A stretch of DNA of 24,952 bases from Synergistaceae bacterium (GCA_009778055.1 WRKN01000009.1:1-24952), one strand, 5' to 3'; positions 1 through 8,183 are shown, numbered from the stretch's first letter. Program-made: numbers and translations. The notes: generated by a model not told the origin, from the letters alone.

Positions 1-1787
1 GTCTGCCGGGATCTGCTTCCGAACAGCTTACCTTCCTGAAAAGATTCGCTGTAATTTTCCTTGAGGATTGTCGTTTGTCCGGTGGCTTTGCTCAAATACT
101 CCGCTGTTTCCATATCGTTTGGCGCGAAAGCAACCTGTATGTGGCAGCCCACACGAATAGATTCTTCCTTGCCGTAAGCCTTGAAAAGCTGCGGAAGCCC
201 CTGAACCATGATGTAGCTTTTCAGCCCGTAGCCGCCGATAAACCCCAGCGCCCGCTCGAATAAATCCATTTTTCCCAAAGATGGAAACTCGTCGAGAAGC
301 AGCAATAAGCGATGTTTGTACGACTCCGAGCTTCTGCCGTCTTTGAAATCCATTTTCGCCGCAAGCGAAAAGATTATCTGCGTCAGCACAAGGCGGGTCA
401 GAGGCATGAGCCTTAACTGGTCGTTCGGGTTTATCACGAGATAGCAGGACACTGCCTTTTCGTGGTTCATCAGGTCGCGGATTCTAAAGCTGCTTTTGCT
501 GGTGTTCCGCGCTACAACAGGATCACGGAAAAGCCCCATGTTGGATATGACCGTAGATAAAACGCTGCCCGCTTCGTCGCCGGGCTTGTTCAATATCGAC
601 TGCGCCTCTTGTTCAACGATGGGATGAGTGATTGGGATAACAGCTTTCTCCCCGTTCGGCCTCGTTATCTCCTCATAGCCGAGGTGCGGGTATTCCTGCC
701 ACAGTTCCACAACTTTGCGCCACGGCACTCCAGGTTTTGAAAGCTCGGTCAAAACGTCTGCTATGCCTGGAACGCCCCGGCGCTCCATCTTGAATTTATA
801 GAGCAGGTGCGTGACCGCGCCAAGCATGAAGCTGGAAGCCGTCTTCTCCCAATGGTCAAATGTCCCTTTGCCGTTGGGGTCTATGATTATCGCTATGATC
901 TGCTGAATCGTGGCCGTCTCATCGTTCGTGCCGGAAGGCACGAGCCTGAAAATCTCGCCTTCCGGGTCGTTTGGGTCTGGCAGGCGCTTTTTTGATAAGC
1001 CCGGTTCAAACGTAAAATCCAGCCGAACTTCCTCAAGCGGATTGAACGTGGCCGACGTGCCTTTTGAAATGGCGTCAGGATCGGTGAAATCCAGTTTGAG
1101 AATTTTTTGTCCCAGTTCCTTGGAGCGATAACCGGCGCTCAAACTACAGTTCTCATTTTTTATGTCCAGCACAAAAACACTCTCGCGCCAACCATCGAGC
1201 AGAGTAGGGAGTACGAGAGATATTCCTTTGCCGCTTCGCGTCGGCGCGTAGCAAAGGACATGCTCCCGACCGTTATGCCGCAGCATCTTGACCTCTTTGC
1301 CTACTTTCACGCCACCGACCACGATACCTTCCGGGAACGGGTTGCCGTCATCGTCAAGAAGCCCGGCGTCCTTAATTTCTTTCATAACAGCCCAATGCGC
1401 GGAGCCGTGCAGGGATTCGAGGCTTTCACTTCTGCCGTTCAAATAACAGTTTCTCGCCGCAAACGCTGATATTATGAGTCCCACCGAAAAAATGAAGGCG
1501 CTCATGGCGGCAATACTCGAACGGGATTCCTCGTAGGCGGACATCAGCGCATAGAGCCAATACAAGGCGCGGTAGAAGGGATACACGCGATACCCCATAA
1601 CTGTAAATATACTCCAGCCGAGCGCCGGATGATTCTCAAAGGCATACGCGACATACTGAGCCGTGACCTGCAAGGTGATGAACAGGCAGACGGCGAATAT
1701 AGCCGCCGCCTTTATCCTGTAGTCCATCCCTTCGCGTTTCACTCCCTGGAAGGAATAATCGCGGGTTTTGACTATATTCCGCGCCAT
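1..1787 (-). CDS. traG: VirD4/TraG-type type IV coupling protein, C-terminus off the left edge
   Basis: This is the inner-membrane ATPase that brings the relaxase-DNA complex and other substrates to a type IV secretion channel. About 595 codons are visible and the reading frame is still open at base 1. Two hydrophobic segments lie near residues 25-50 and 91-112. The Walker A loop APTRSGKG is at about 181-188, followed by LDIKNEN, where family members usually read DIKGEN. Further on come FNPLEEVRL and the Walker B stretch LLLLDEFPSLGKM. The start is the ATG at 1787, which overlaps the stop of the upstream gene as TGATG, so translational coupling is likely. It is the last visible gene of a minus-strand conjugation operon. 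The family call is firm; the choice between the VirD4 and TraG names is by family only. Confidence 0.93.
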   Translation of the reverse strand, partial: MARNIVKTRDYSFQGVKREGMDYRIKAAAIFAVCLFITLQVTAQYVAYAFENHPALGWSIFTVMGYRVYPFYRALYWLYALMSAYEESRSSIAAMSAFIFSVGLIISAFAARNCYLNGRSESLESLHGSAHWAVMKEIKDAGLLDDDGNPFPEGIVVGGVKVGKEVKMLRHNGREHVLCYAPTRSGKGISLVLPTLLDGWRESVFVLDIKNENCSLSAGYRSKELGQKILKLDFTDPDAISKGTSATFNPLEEVRLDFTFEPGLSKKRLPDPNDPEGEIFRLVPSGTNDETATIQQIIAIIIDPNGKGTFDHWEKTASSFMLGAVTHLLYKFKMERRGVPGIADVLTELSKPGVPWRKVVELWQEYPHLGYEEITRPNGEKAVIPITHPIVEQEAQSILNKPGDEAGSVLSTVISNMGLFRDPVVARNTSKSSFRIRDLMNHEKAVSCYLVINPNDQLRLMPLTRLVLTQIIFSLAAKMDFKDGRSSESYKHRLLLLLDEFPSLGKMDLFERALGFIGGYGLKSYIMVQGLPQLFKAYGKEESIRVGCHIQVAFAPNDMETAEYLSKATGQTTILKENYSESFQEGKLFGSRSRQ

Positions 1788-2104
1788 CAGCGTTTTATCC
1801 CTTCCCGTGACAGCTCGTTCTTCTTCGCTTGTGTCTCCGGGCCTTTGCCTTGTACCGCGCTGTATCCCTGCTCATCGGCGGTGAGGCTCACGTCTTCGCC
1901 GATCCTAATATTGCTCGCTGAAAATTCACTGATGGTATGCAGTATTGCGTGGTCGTCTGAAATGGCCTGTATCGCTGTTTTGTCGGGGCCGTTGCCTACA
2001 ATCCCGAATATCTTGCCGCTGTATGTCCTGCCAGGAATGGCACTCGTGACTATTGCGCCGTCGCCAAGCTGATCCTTGGCTATGTCCCGTGCCTCGGTGA
2101 ATTT
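1787..2104 (-). repeat. Direct repeat copy 1: shared C-terminal module
   Basis: This encodes residues 323-427 of the repeat protein. It matches the 3' end of the ArdC-type gene at 3096-3422 with roughly three quarters amino-acid identity by eye, and the similarity is also visible at the DNA level. It continues past the stop into the GCGCCATCAGCGTTT sequence, which here contains the start codon of the coupling-protein gene. Confidence 0.85.
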
Positions 2105-3070
2105 ATCCATTCCTCCGGTGTCAGCCTTATGAGAAGGCAAATCATCAGCTATCACTTGTGTGTTAGAGTAATCCAGCAGCGCCTTTTTTGCGGACAGGCC
2201 CATCTCACGAATCTTGAGCGTGTAAGCTCCGCCTGTGTTTATCTCGGCTACTACCTTCAGCCCGTTCAATTCCCCGTCCATGCCTCCTTGGACGTAAGCT
2301 GACATTTTCTCATAGAACATTTCCCTGCGCTCATACTCGGGAAGCGATACCGCTTCTTTCAAGCCCTCAATGTCCTTCCAAACAGCACCCTTAATCTCGT
2401 TTACAGCGTTATCATTGCCCCACTCTCTCCAGCAAGCGGGGTCTTTGATGAACGCCTGGAGGTCTTCTTTCAACGCCGAACCTCGCTCTTCGTAGTTCGT
2501 GCCGATGTACTTGATTTGATCATCATATTGAGCTACGGCAAAGTACAGCCTGCCTGCGTTGTCCTCTGTTACCGCGGCGCAATATTCCGCTCCCCGCGTT
2601 TTTGGCATATCCAGCAGCGCCTCCATCGCTGCATTTCCCATTTTGCCCGTCCACATCGTGATCTCTCCGGCTTTGTTAGCCCTGGCGACCACCCTTCTCT
2701 CACCGTCCTTGTCTCCGTACACGTAACCGTGTAACTGCTCACTTAACGCCTCTGCCCATGCTCTCTCAAGAAGGACAGGGTCTTGAATCTTACTGTATTT
2801 AGAATCCGCCTGGACGCTTTCTTTAATCCCATCAAGCTGGTTGCCGTCCCATTCAGCCCAGCTTTCCGGGTTCTTTGCAAACGCCTGGAGGTCTTCTTTC
2901 AGCTTCGTCCCGGTGTCATTTCCGGTACGGTAATACAGAACTTCTTCCATGTACATGTCCGCTACAACCAACGTCAGATCGCCCTCGTAGGAGCGGTTTT
3001 CGGTCACTATTGCTGCCAGGTCTGTCTCTATCATTGCCAATGCTTCAAAGTCTCTCTCTATCATCATCAT
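1787..3070 (-). CDS. Internally duplicated conjugation-operon protein with KfrB-like C-terminal module
   Basis: I do not recognise the N-terminal part of this 427-aa protein. It is a tandem duplication of a roughly 125-residue unit, at about 31-153 and 167-296. Both units carry a LKEDLQAF-x-K-x-P-x-x-W-x-EW block and, later, a Y-V-x-G-x-x-DGE block followed by an A-LLD end. From residue 323 to the end it shares a module with the neighbouring ArdC-type protein (GAIVTSA-x-PGRTYSGKI, DKTAIQAIS, NIRIGEDVSL), which resembles the KfrB-type tail found on mobile-element proteins. The start has three consecutive ATGs. AGGAGG lies so close to the first that the third, at 3064, is best spaced. No signal peptide or membrane segment is seen. 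The place in the operon, between ArdC and the coupling protein, suggests a DNA-entry or establishment role; that is inference. Confidence 0.75.
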   Translation of the reverse strand: MMMIERDFEALAMIETDLAAIVTENRSYEGDLTLVVADMYMEEVLYYRTGNDTGTKLKEDLQAFAKNPESWAEWDGNQLDGIKESVQADSKYSKIQDPVLLERAWAEALSEQLHGYVYGDKDGERRVVARANKAGEITMWTGKMGNAAMEALLDMPKTRGAEYCAAVTEDNAGRLYFAVAQYDDQIKYIGTNYEERGSALKEDLQAFIKDPACWREWGNDNAVNEIKGAVWKDIEGLKEAVSLPEYERREMFYEKMSAYVQGGMDGELNGLKVVAEINTGGAYTLKIREMGLSAKKALLDYSNTQVIADDLPSHKADTGGMDKFTEARDIAKDQLGDGAIVTSAIPGRTYSGKIFGIVGNGPDKTAIQAISDDHAILHTISEFSASNIRIGEDVSLTADEQGYSAVQGKGPETQAKKNELSREGIKR

Positions 3071-3096
3071 TGCCTCCTAAATAAGATACGCGCCAT
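3067..3096 (-). other. Nine-codon mini-ORF, relic of a duplicated coupling-protein start
   Basis: After the ArdC-type stop codon the sequence reads TGATGGCGCG, just as it does at the real start of the coupling-protein gene. The ORF encodes MARILFRRQ and ends in TGA, overlapping the first ATG of the next gene as ATGA. It contains the AGGAGG of that gene. It is best read as a scar of the module duplication that may now couple translation of the two genes. Confidence 0.5.
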
Positions 3097-3422
3097 CAGC
3101 GTTTCAGCCCGTCCCGCGTAAGCTCGTTCTTGTTCGCTTGTGCGTGAGTTTCGGGGTCTTTACTTTGTGCGGCGCTGTATCCCTGCTCATTGGCGGCGAG
3201 GCTCACGTCTTCGCCGATCCTGATGTTGCTTTTCGCAGAGATATCCCTGATGTCGTGCAGTATCGCGTGATTACCTGAAATAGCCTGTATTGCCGTCTTG
3301 TCAGGGCCGTCGCCTACAATCCCGATTATCTTGCCGCTGTACGTCCTGCCCGGAGCGGCGCTTGTTACTATCGCGCCGTTACCGAGTTGCTTTTTCGCTA
3401 CATCACGCGCCTCGGAGAGTTT
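3096..3422 (-). repeat. Direct repeat copy 2: shared C-terminal module
   Basis: This encodes residues 320-427 of the ArdC-type protein. It is the partner of 1787-2104 in the same orientation, 1.3 kb away. Both copies end in a basic tail (NEL-[ST]-R-[ED]-G-x-KR). Confidence 0.85.
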
Positions 3423-4379
3423 GTTTGTGTTCGCTCCAACGGCGGTTTCACGCGACGCGGCGGAGGCCCGCAAGTCGCTCACCTGCGCCCTCGCCTTGTC
3501 CGACGCCGCGAGTACACTCTCCTGCACTCCCGATAAATCCGCGTTGGGAAGGTTGGAGTCAAGCCCTCTGGGGACTGTGGCGGCCTCCGAGACGAGTTCC
3601 TGCCCCTTTTGCGCTTCGGCCCGTTCCTGGCTTGCCCGAAAAAGCTCCGCGTCTTTGCTCTGTGTCATGTCCTGAATTACGCACGAGGCAAGCAGGCTTC
3701 CATCCCGCGCGGCTTTGGACAACTGCGAGGGATCGTGCCTGATACTCTGCGCCCAGGATTTTGTCGGCGCTCCGTCAACCTGCTCCACGGGTATGCCCGC
3801 TTCGCGCATGGCCATCGTGCTGGCTATGCTGCACCTGAGCGCAACAAGCTCCGGCGTATGAACCGATTGCGTAATACCTGTTTCTTCGGCGTTTTTGACC
3901 GTGAGCTTTTTTATGGCGTCCTGATAATCTTTGACGCTGCTGTCAGGAGGTATCTCTATTCCGGCGTTTCTCAGCATCTCCGCCGCTTTCTCCAGATTGC
4001 CGCCCTTCTCGGTTTCCGGTATCGGCAAACGCCCGTTAAGTTGCTGGACGTTGAACACTGAGTAACCACGCGGCTTCATTTTCCCGTCCTCTCCCTGCGT
4101 CCAATGCTCCAGCACTACGCCGTGTTCTCCCTTACGGACGTGGAGGCCGTTTTTGTTCGCCTCGCTAACCGTGATGAAGCGCGGGTCGGTATAACCCTTC
4201 TCCGCGCTCCGTTCCATGAGGTAGAGCGCGTTGATTCCGCTGTAGTTCCTGCCGGAAACGGCGCTTCGTATGGACGTGTCCGGCAAATCTTTTCTCTGCC
4301 AGGGTACTATCCCGGCGTCAAGCGAACGCGCTACGCGTTCCGCGAATTCCTCTCTCCTTTGTCCCGTTGCCGATGTCAT
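3096..4379 (-). CDS. ArdC-type antirestriction/ssDNA-binding protein with KfrB-like tail
   Basis: Residues 5 to about 125 match the ArdC-like single-stranded DNA-binding N-terminal domain (DUF1738 type): AGIVPWQ, RNYSGINALYL, GYTDPRFITVSEA and VRKGEHGVVLEHW. Such proteins are carried by conjugative elements, bind ssDNA, and can protect incoming DNA from restriction. The zinc metallopeptidase domain of classical ArdC is not seen. The middle (about 130-315) is charged and helical-looking, with no motif I recognise. Residues 320-427 are the module shared with the next gene. The ATG at 4379 follows AAGGAG by about ten bases and lies 2 bp from the preceding small gene. The domain call is good; the exact substrate is unknown. 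Confidence 0.8.
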   Translation of the reverse strand: MTSATGQRREEFAERVARSLDAGIVPWQRKDLPDTSIRSAVSGRNYSGINALYLMERSAEKGYTDPRFITVSEANKNGLHVRKGEHGVVLEHWTQGEDGKMKPRGYSVFNVQQLNGRLPIPETEKGGNLEKAAEMLRNAGIEIPPDSSVKDYQDAIKKLTVKNAEETGITQSVHTPELVALRCSIASTMAMREAGIPVEQVDGAPTKSWAQSIRHDPSQLSKAARDGSLLASCVIQDMTQSKDAELFRASQERAEAQKGQELVSEAATVPRGLDSNLPNADLSGVQESVLAASDKARAQVSDLRASAASRETAVGANTNKLSEARDVAKKQLGNGAIVTSAAPGRTYSGKIIGIVGDGPDKTAIQAISGNHAILHDIRDISAKSNIRIGEDVSLAANEQGYSAAQSKDPETHAQANKNELTRDGLKR

Positions 4380-4381
4380 GT

Positions 4382-4528
4382 TCAGTTCAGCTCCTTAGAA
4401 ATTAAATTTTTGACGTAGTTTTCTTCGTCTGTCTCGTCACTGACGATAAAATCCGATTCTTCCGGTTCGTCAGTGATTGCCGGGGCGCATACGATTTCCA
4501 AAATTTCTTTTTGTGTCAGCTCTTTCAT
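4382..4528 (-). CDS. Small acidic 48-aa protein of the conjugation operon
   Basis: Not recognised. The protein begins MKELTQKEILEIVC and has a very acidic middle (DEPEESDF, DETDEE). The ATG at 4528 is preceded by an almost ideal GGAGGTGAG ribosome site, and the stop lies 2 bp before the start of the ArdC-type gene, so it sits inside the operon with tight spacing. There is no signal peptide, membrane segment or cysteine pair. The acidic composition would suit a DNA-mimic or a small partner of a neighbouring protein, but this is speculation. Confidence 0.65.
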   Translation of the reverse strand: MKELTQKEILEIVCAPAITDEPEESDFIVSDETDEENYVKNLISKELN

Positions 4529-4564
4529 TTCCTCACCTCCTTCAACGGTCAAGTAGTCAAAAAG

Positions 4565-5764
4565 TCAAATATTCCGGGCAAACACGGCGGGTATTCCGAA
4601 CGTGAGCGCCCAGAGGGAAACGACCCTCATGTGAGTTGCCGGCAGCGACGTGTCTTTACACCACCAGAGATTGGCGGCGCAGATAATCATGTTTGGGCGT
4701 TGAATCATTGAGGTTATATACGGCCACGTAAGAAAAGCCTCGTAGCAGATAATTACGGCAGCATTGCGCCCATCAGGGAGAGCAAGTATGCCGTTGTTCC
4801 AAAGGTGGAGGTTCGCCCCGGTTTGGGCGAAAGGGCCTCGGTACATGGAGTATGGGACGGGGATTCGCTGATATGCGGCGCTCATTTTCCCGTCGTGAAG
4901 TAAAATCATCGCGTTGTTGTATTTACACCCGTCGCCTGCGGGCAGTTCTGCGCCGAATATCACGGCTTTTCCCGGCAGGAGTTTTTGAATTTCGCCGCGC
5001 CACAGTTCCCGTCCTGTGTCATTGAGCCTTCCCGCTATGGTTTCCGGCAGAACGATTATGCTTACCTCAGTTTGGGCGATATTGCGTCTTCTGAGTTCAC
5101 CAAAAACCATACTCGCGCGCTCATAATCCTGAGTGAAATTGAAACTCCCGCTTCCGAGCCTGCCGAACGACGTATCGACGGTCATAATTCCGTCCGGCGT
5201 GGTAGGTTCGTACCATTGGCTGCCGGGTAATACCGCAAACAAAGCTATGACGCAGAGAAAGGCGTAAGCGGATTTTTTTGATACGGCGCATAGCGCGTAT
5301 ATCACGAGTACGGCGAGTATTCCGGCGAATCCCCAGCCCCTGAAAATAATCCCGGAGGCCATGAGAGGATTGATGATCCCGATTAGCGATATTGGAGGTA
5401 AAACGTAGGCTACCAGGAAGGTGAGGATTAGACAGGCGGCTCTCACTCTTTTGTTCTCGTTCCAGAAAACGAGAAACGGCAGCGCCGCGCCGAAAGACAT
5501 AAAGGCATATAAGGCTGCCGCCTGTAACGGCGTGTGATTCTCTGACAGAAACACCGCCGCGCCCGGCAGAAGCCCTCTTGAAGCAGCGAGCTTGTAGGCC
5601 AGCATAACGGCGAACGCTGCGTATCTTGAATCCGCAAGCGCCCATAACACTGGAACGGCAAGAATAAAAGCCGCCGCCCTTGGTATGGTGGTAAAGCCCG
5701 TATAGCCTATAAACCCGGCTGCCATAACAAGTATTGCGCTTTTCCCTTTAACAGCGGCTGTCAA
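4565..5764 (-). CDS. traB: TraB-like conjugal transfer protein (carbon-nitrogen hydrolase fold)
   Basis: The N-terminal half has several hydrophobic membrane segments. The C-terminal half has the nitrilase/apolipoprotein N-acyltransferase fold: a glutamate in IVLPETIAG and the nucleophile cysteine in VIICYEAF. The stretch AYQRIPVPYSMY stands where Lnt enzymes have Y-x-K-R-H-L-V-P-F, so the usual catalytic lysine appears replaced by glutamine. As I recall, Ti-plasmid TraB proteins share this PVP-x-SM pattern, so this may be a family trait. The start chosen is TTG at 5764, overlapping the upstream stop as TTGA with GGGAG before it. A GTG at 5815 would add 17 residues but has no ribosome site. 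The role in transfer is probably envelope-related; the substrate is unknown. Confidence 0.8.
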   Translation of the reverse strand: MTAAVKGKSAILVMAAGFIGYTGFTTIPRAAAFILAVPVLWALADSRYAAFAVMLAYKLAASRGLLPGAAVFLSENHTPLQAAALYAFMSFGAALPFLVFWNENKRVRAACLILTFLVAYVLPPISLIGIINPLMASGIIFRGWGFAGILAVLVIYALCAVSKKSAYAFLCVIALFAVLPGSQWYEPTTPDGIMTVDTSFGRLGSGSFNFTQDYERASMVFGELRRRNIAQTEVSIIVLPETIAGRLNDTGRELWRGEIQKLLPGKAVIFGAELPAGDGCKYNNAMILLHDGKMSAAYQRIPVPYSMYRGPFAQTGANLHLWNNGILALPDGRNAAVIICYEAFLTWPYITSMIQRPNMIICAANLWWCKDTSLPATHMRVVSLWALTFGIPAVFARNI

Positions 5765-6513
5765 TCGAGTTCTCTCCCGCCTGTTACGAGGTTTCGTATG
5801 GATACGTCGCCGCACTCAATGATCATGCCGCCCTTTCCGACGTCCTCAGTCAGCCGGTCGGCGACGCGGCCGCCGTAGCGTAAGTCGATGTCGAGCATCG
5901 TCAGCGTGGTTGTTATCACCGTAGGCAGCTTCATGTCGTAGCGTCTGAGGATGATGCCGCGCAGTACGGTCTGTACGGCGGGAATGTCAGCCTCGCCGCC
6001 CAAGTCGTCTATGACGGCCAGTTGTCCGTGTTTCGCCAGTTCCGCCGTTTCCCTGTCGTGATTTATGTCCATAGCGGCACACCAAACGACGGAGTTTCCT
6101 GCTTTCTCGGCTATTTCCCACGTCCTGCGGTCGAAGCGGTTTGCAACCAGGCTTTTCAGGTATTTGCGAACGGCCAGCGCCGCGCCGAAAGATTTACCGC
6201 TGCCTGTATCGCCGGTGAAGATGAGAAATCCGCGCGCCGGCCACTTGTCAATTCCTGTCAACGCCTCAGCCTGAAATGCCTCTGCGAAGTTTTCCAAGTG
6301 CCTGCGCGGGACGCCGATATCCGACATGACGCCGGTTACGCAGCGATCCAGTCCATGCTCCATCCATTCTCCATACGGGCAGTTCGAGGCTATGAGCGGG
6401 CAGGGCATTTTTCTTGCCTGCCCCGACGAGGCGCTGATTACAACCATGCCGTCGTCGCAGGGTTCGGGGCAGCTTTTGATTTGTGACAATTTTTCTTCCA
6501 TTTCGCCTAACAT
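5761..6513 (-). CDS. DnaC/IstB-like AAA+ ATPase, probable helicase loader
   Basis: About 250 aa. Walker A GDTGSGKS is at about 101-108 and Walker B LAVIDDLGGE at about 165-174. A later VITTTLTMLDIDLRYGGRVADRLTED stretch holds the sensor and arginine-finger region typical of DnaC/DnaI loaders. Four N-terminal cysteines (C15, C19, C38, C45) could bind zinc, as in DnaI-type proteins. The ATG at 6513 follows a perfect GAGGAGGT at seven-base spacing. An upstream in-frame ATG at 6612 would overlap the Rep gene by about 50 bp and lacks such a site. Its place directly after the Rep-like gene supports a role in loading the replicative helicase on the element; this is inferred from order and family. 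Confidence 0.85.
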   Translation of the reverse strand: MLGEMEEKLSQIKSCPEPCDDGMVVISASSGQARKMPCPLIASNCPYGEWMEHGLDRCVTGVMSDIGVPRRHLENFAEAFQAEALTGIDKWPARGFLIFTGDTGSGKSFGAALAVRKYLKSLVANRFDRRTWEIAEKAGNSVVWCAAMDINHDRETAELAKHGQLAVIDDLGGEADIPAVQTVLRGIILRRYDMKLPTVITTTLTMLDIDLRYGGRVADRLTEDVGKGGMIIECGDVSIRNLVTGGRELD

Positions 6514-6559
6514 TGCTATGACCTCCTCAAGCGAACGCGCTATAGGTTTGGCGATATGT

Positions 6560-7627
6560 TCAGTGCGTTCTACCGGTTTTTTCTCTCCAGTCCCGCAATA
6601 ATGCTTTCGCATCCACGACCCCTCTTTCGTCCGTGAATTTTCTCTGCCATTCGCGCAGTTCCTCCCGTGAATATTCCTGGAATTGCCCTTGGCGCGTATA
6701 CGTCGCTTGCGTGAAACCGCCTTCGATGACCTTCCGCATACCGTCCTCGCCGATGAGCCAGTCGAAAGTTGCCTTCCAGTTGTTCGGGTTGTTTCCCATG
6801 AGCCAAGGAAAAAGCCTTACCCGCTCGAAAAACCGCCGCCACCAGTCAAGGCTTTGCCGTGCCGGGTCTTCGTTTATCCGCAGGTTCAGCGTTTGGGCGC
6901 GAGATGAGGTGAGTATCTCGGCTTGGGGAAGTTCCGGCAGGATTTCGTTGAAGGCGGCGAGTATGCCCATGTACGGAGATGTCTCCGGGAAATAAGGCGT
7001 TGGTATTCGATTCCTGTCTTTTGCCTCTGTGTCATGTTTTGGGTTTTGAGGTTTTGGACTTTCGGATTCGAGGTTTCCCCTTTCGCCCCCTTGGGGGGTA
7101 GGGGGGATATTGTTCTCTTTTAAGCTGTTCTTTAGGGGCTGTTGAAATACATTATTAAACTCTGCCTGTGAGTCATGAGGGGCCTGCTTGTCAGTCGCAG
7201 GGGGAATGACCGGCAGGCAGGGAGAGGGGTGACTGTCAGTCAGGGAAGGCATGACTGGCTGGCATGGAGGTTCGCCGCTCAAATACGCGTCGTATCCGTA
7301 AATTTCGTATATGTTGAATGTTTGTCCCTGACCGGCGATGTATTGAGGACGACGAACCAGCAGACGCCGAACTTCGAGATTAGCGAGGACTCGCCGTACC
7401 TGCCGTTCCGAACAGCTTGCTTCCTCCGCGATGGTTCTGACGTAAAGCGTTGCGTTTCCGTCGCGGTTGGCGTGGCCGCATAAAATAGCGTAAACCAGCT
7501 TGTCGTAAGTAGACAGTTCGCTGGCGGGGCGCTTGAATACCGCCATTTCAACGCGGGCCTCCCAGTTTTTGCGCTTATCGACTATCCGCACGCCGCCGTC
7601 AAACGATGACATGTTCGTCTCAGGCAT
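6560..7627 (-). CDS. Rep-like replication initiator with winged helix-turn-helix
   Basis: About 355 aa. Residues 38-112 form a winged helix-turn-helix (YDKLVYAILCGHANRDG, then RTIAEEASCSERQVRRVL). A proline-rich, low-complexity linker follows at about 115-225. The C-terminal part (WWRRFF, NPNNWKATFDWLIGEDGMRKVIEGGF) resembles the tail of phage and plasmid replication proteins that recruit helicase loaders. The start at 7627 overlaps the upstream stop. The copy at the right edge has an ATG at the same alignment position, which supports this start over the in-frame ATG at 7690. Position between a small DNA-binding protein and a DnaC-like ATPase fits an ICE or plasmid initiation module. The exact family name is uncertain. 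Confidence 0.75.
   Translation of the reverse strand: MPETNMSSFDGGVRIVDKRKNWEARVEMAVFKRPASELSTYDKLVYAILCGHANRDGNATLYVRTIAEEASCSERQVRRVLANLEVRRLLVRRPQYIAGQGQTFNIYEIYGYDAYLSGEPPCQPVMPSLTDSHPSPCLPVIPPATDKQAPHDSQAEFNNVFQQPLKNSLKENNIPPTPQGGERGNLESESPKPQNPKHDTEAKDRNRIPTPYFPETSPYMGILAAFNEILPELPQAEILTSSRAQTLNLRINEDPARQSLDWWRRFFERVRLFPWLMGNNPNNWKATFDWLIGEDGMRKVIEGGFTQATYTRQGQFQEYSREELREWQRKFTDERGVVDAKALLRDWREKTGRTH
7468..7554 (-). repeat. 87-bp perfect inverted repeat, left copy (inside rep)
   Basis: This stretch is the exact reverse complement of 24866-24952, checked base by base. It lies in the region of the Rep gene that encodes the start of the winged helix. The match is cut off only by the window edge, so 87 bp is a minimum. 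Just upstream in the gene, mismatches appear every few bases. Confidence 0.95.
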
Positions 7628-8006
7628 AATGCGCCACTTCACAGTTAGCTTCGTATTTTTTGCGGCTGGCGAGCCATTTGTCGAGTTCATCGACGGGGTA
7701 TCTGATACACCTCTTGCTGTCGCGAGTATACTTCGGGCCTCTCTGGTGCTTGCCGACGTTGCCCTCCATGCGGCACTTACGTAAGAAAAATTTTGAACGC
7801 CCGATGTAAATGGCGGCCTCCGCCTCGGTCAATTCCTTCACTGTTATACCGACAGAGCGTAATTTAGGCATTTTCTTGTCGCCAAGCAATTTCAGACTGA
7901 TTTCCGACAAAAACGCCTCTAAACCTTCTTTGCCGCTGCTGACCGGAATTTCGCCGATCACACGCAGGTATCCCCTCTCCACGCAAACGCTGACTGCGCT
8001 TTCCAT
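7620..8006 (-). CDS. Small helix-turn-helix protein (excisionase/AlpA-like C-terminus)
   Basis: 128 aa. The C-terminal half (ELTEAEAAIYIGRSKFFLRK, then GPKYTRDSKRCIRYPVDELDKWL) has the pattern of excisionase-type or MerR-like helix-turn-helix domains used for directionality or regulation on mobile elements. The N-terminal 50 residues end in KLLGDKK and are shared with the diverged copy at 24414, but not recognised otherwise. The ATG at 8006 follows AAAGGAG. It is the first gene of the element operon, its stop overlaps the start of rep, and a large palindrome lies about 300 bp upstream. It could be an excision factor, a regulator of the operon, or both. Confidence 0.75.
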   Translation of the reverse strand: MESAVSVCVERGYLRVIGEIPVSSGKEGLEAFLSEISLKLLGDKKMPKLRSVGITVKELTEAEAAIYIGRSKFFLRKCRMEGNVGKHQRGPKYTRDSKRCIRYPVDELDKWLASRKKYEANCEVAHYA

Positions 8007-8183
8007 GCGCTACACTCCTTTCTTTCCGCCGCGTCCGGGCAACGGGACACGTGCATACAAGCCCGTAACGGATGAGGCGGTGCTGTATAGGTTTGTTTAT
8101 AAGGCAGGAAGAAAGAGATGTTGATAAATTGGTTGGCTCGTTCTCTTGAAGTACACGCAACGTCGCGTAATTTTTCGCAAGGA

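Noticed and set aside
1107..2072. Plus-strand ORFs over the left edge (120 and 147 aa)
   Set aside because: They are shadows of the coupling-protein and repeat-protein genes, whose minus-strand translations carry clear motifs.
7864..8160. Minus-strand 98-aa ORF at the start of the left element
   Set aside because: Overlaps the 128-aa HTH gene in another frame; Arg- and Gln-rich and not conserved in the right-hand copy.
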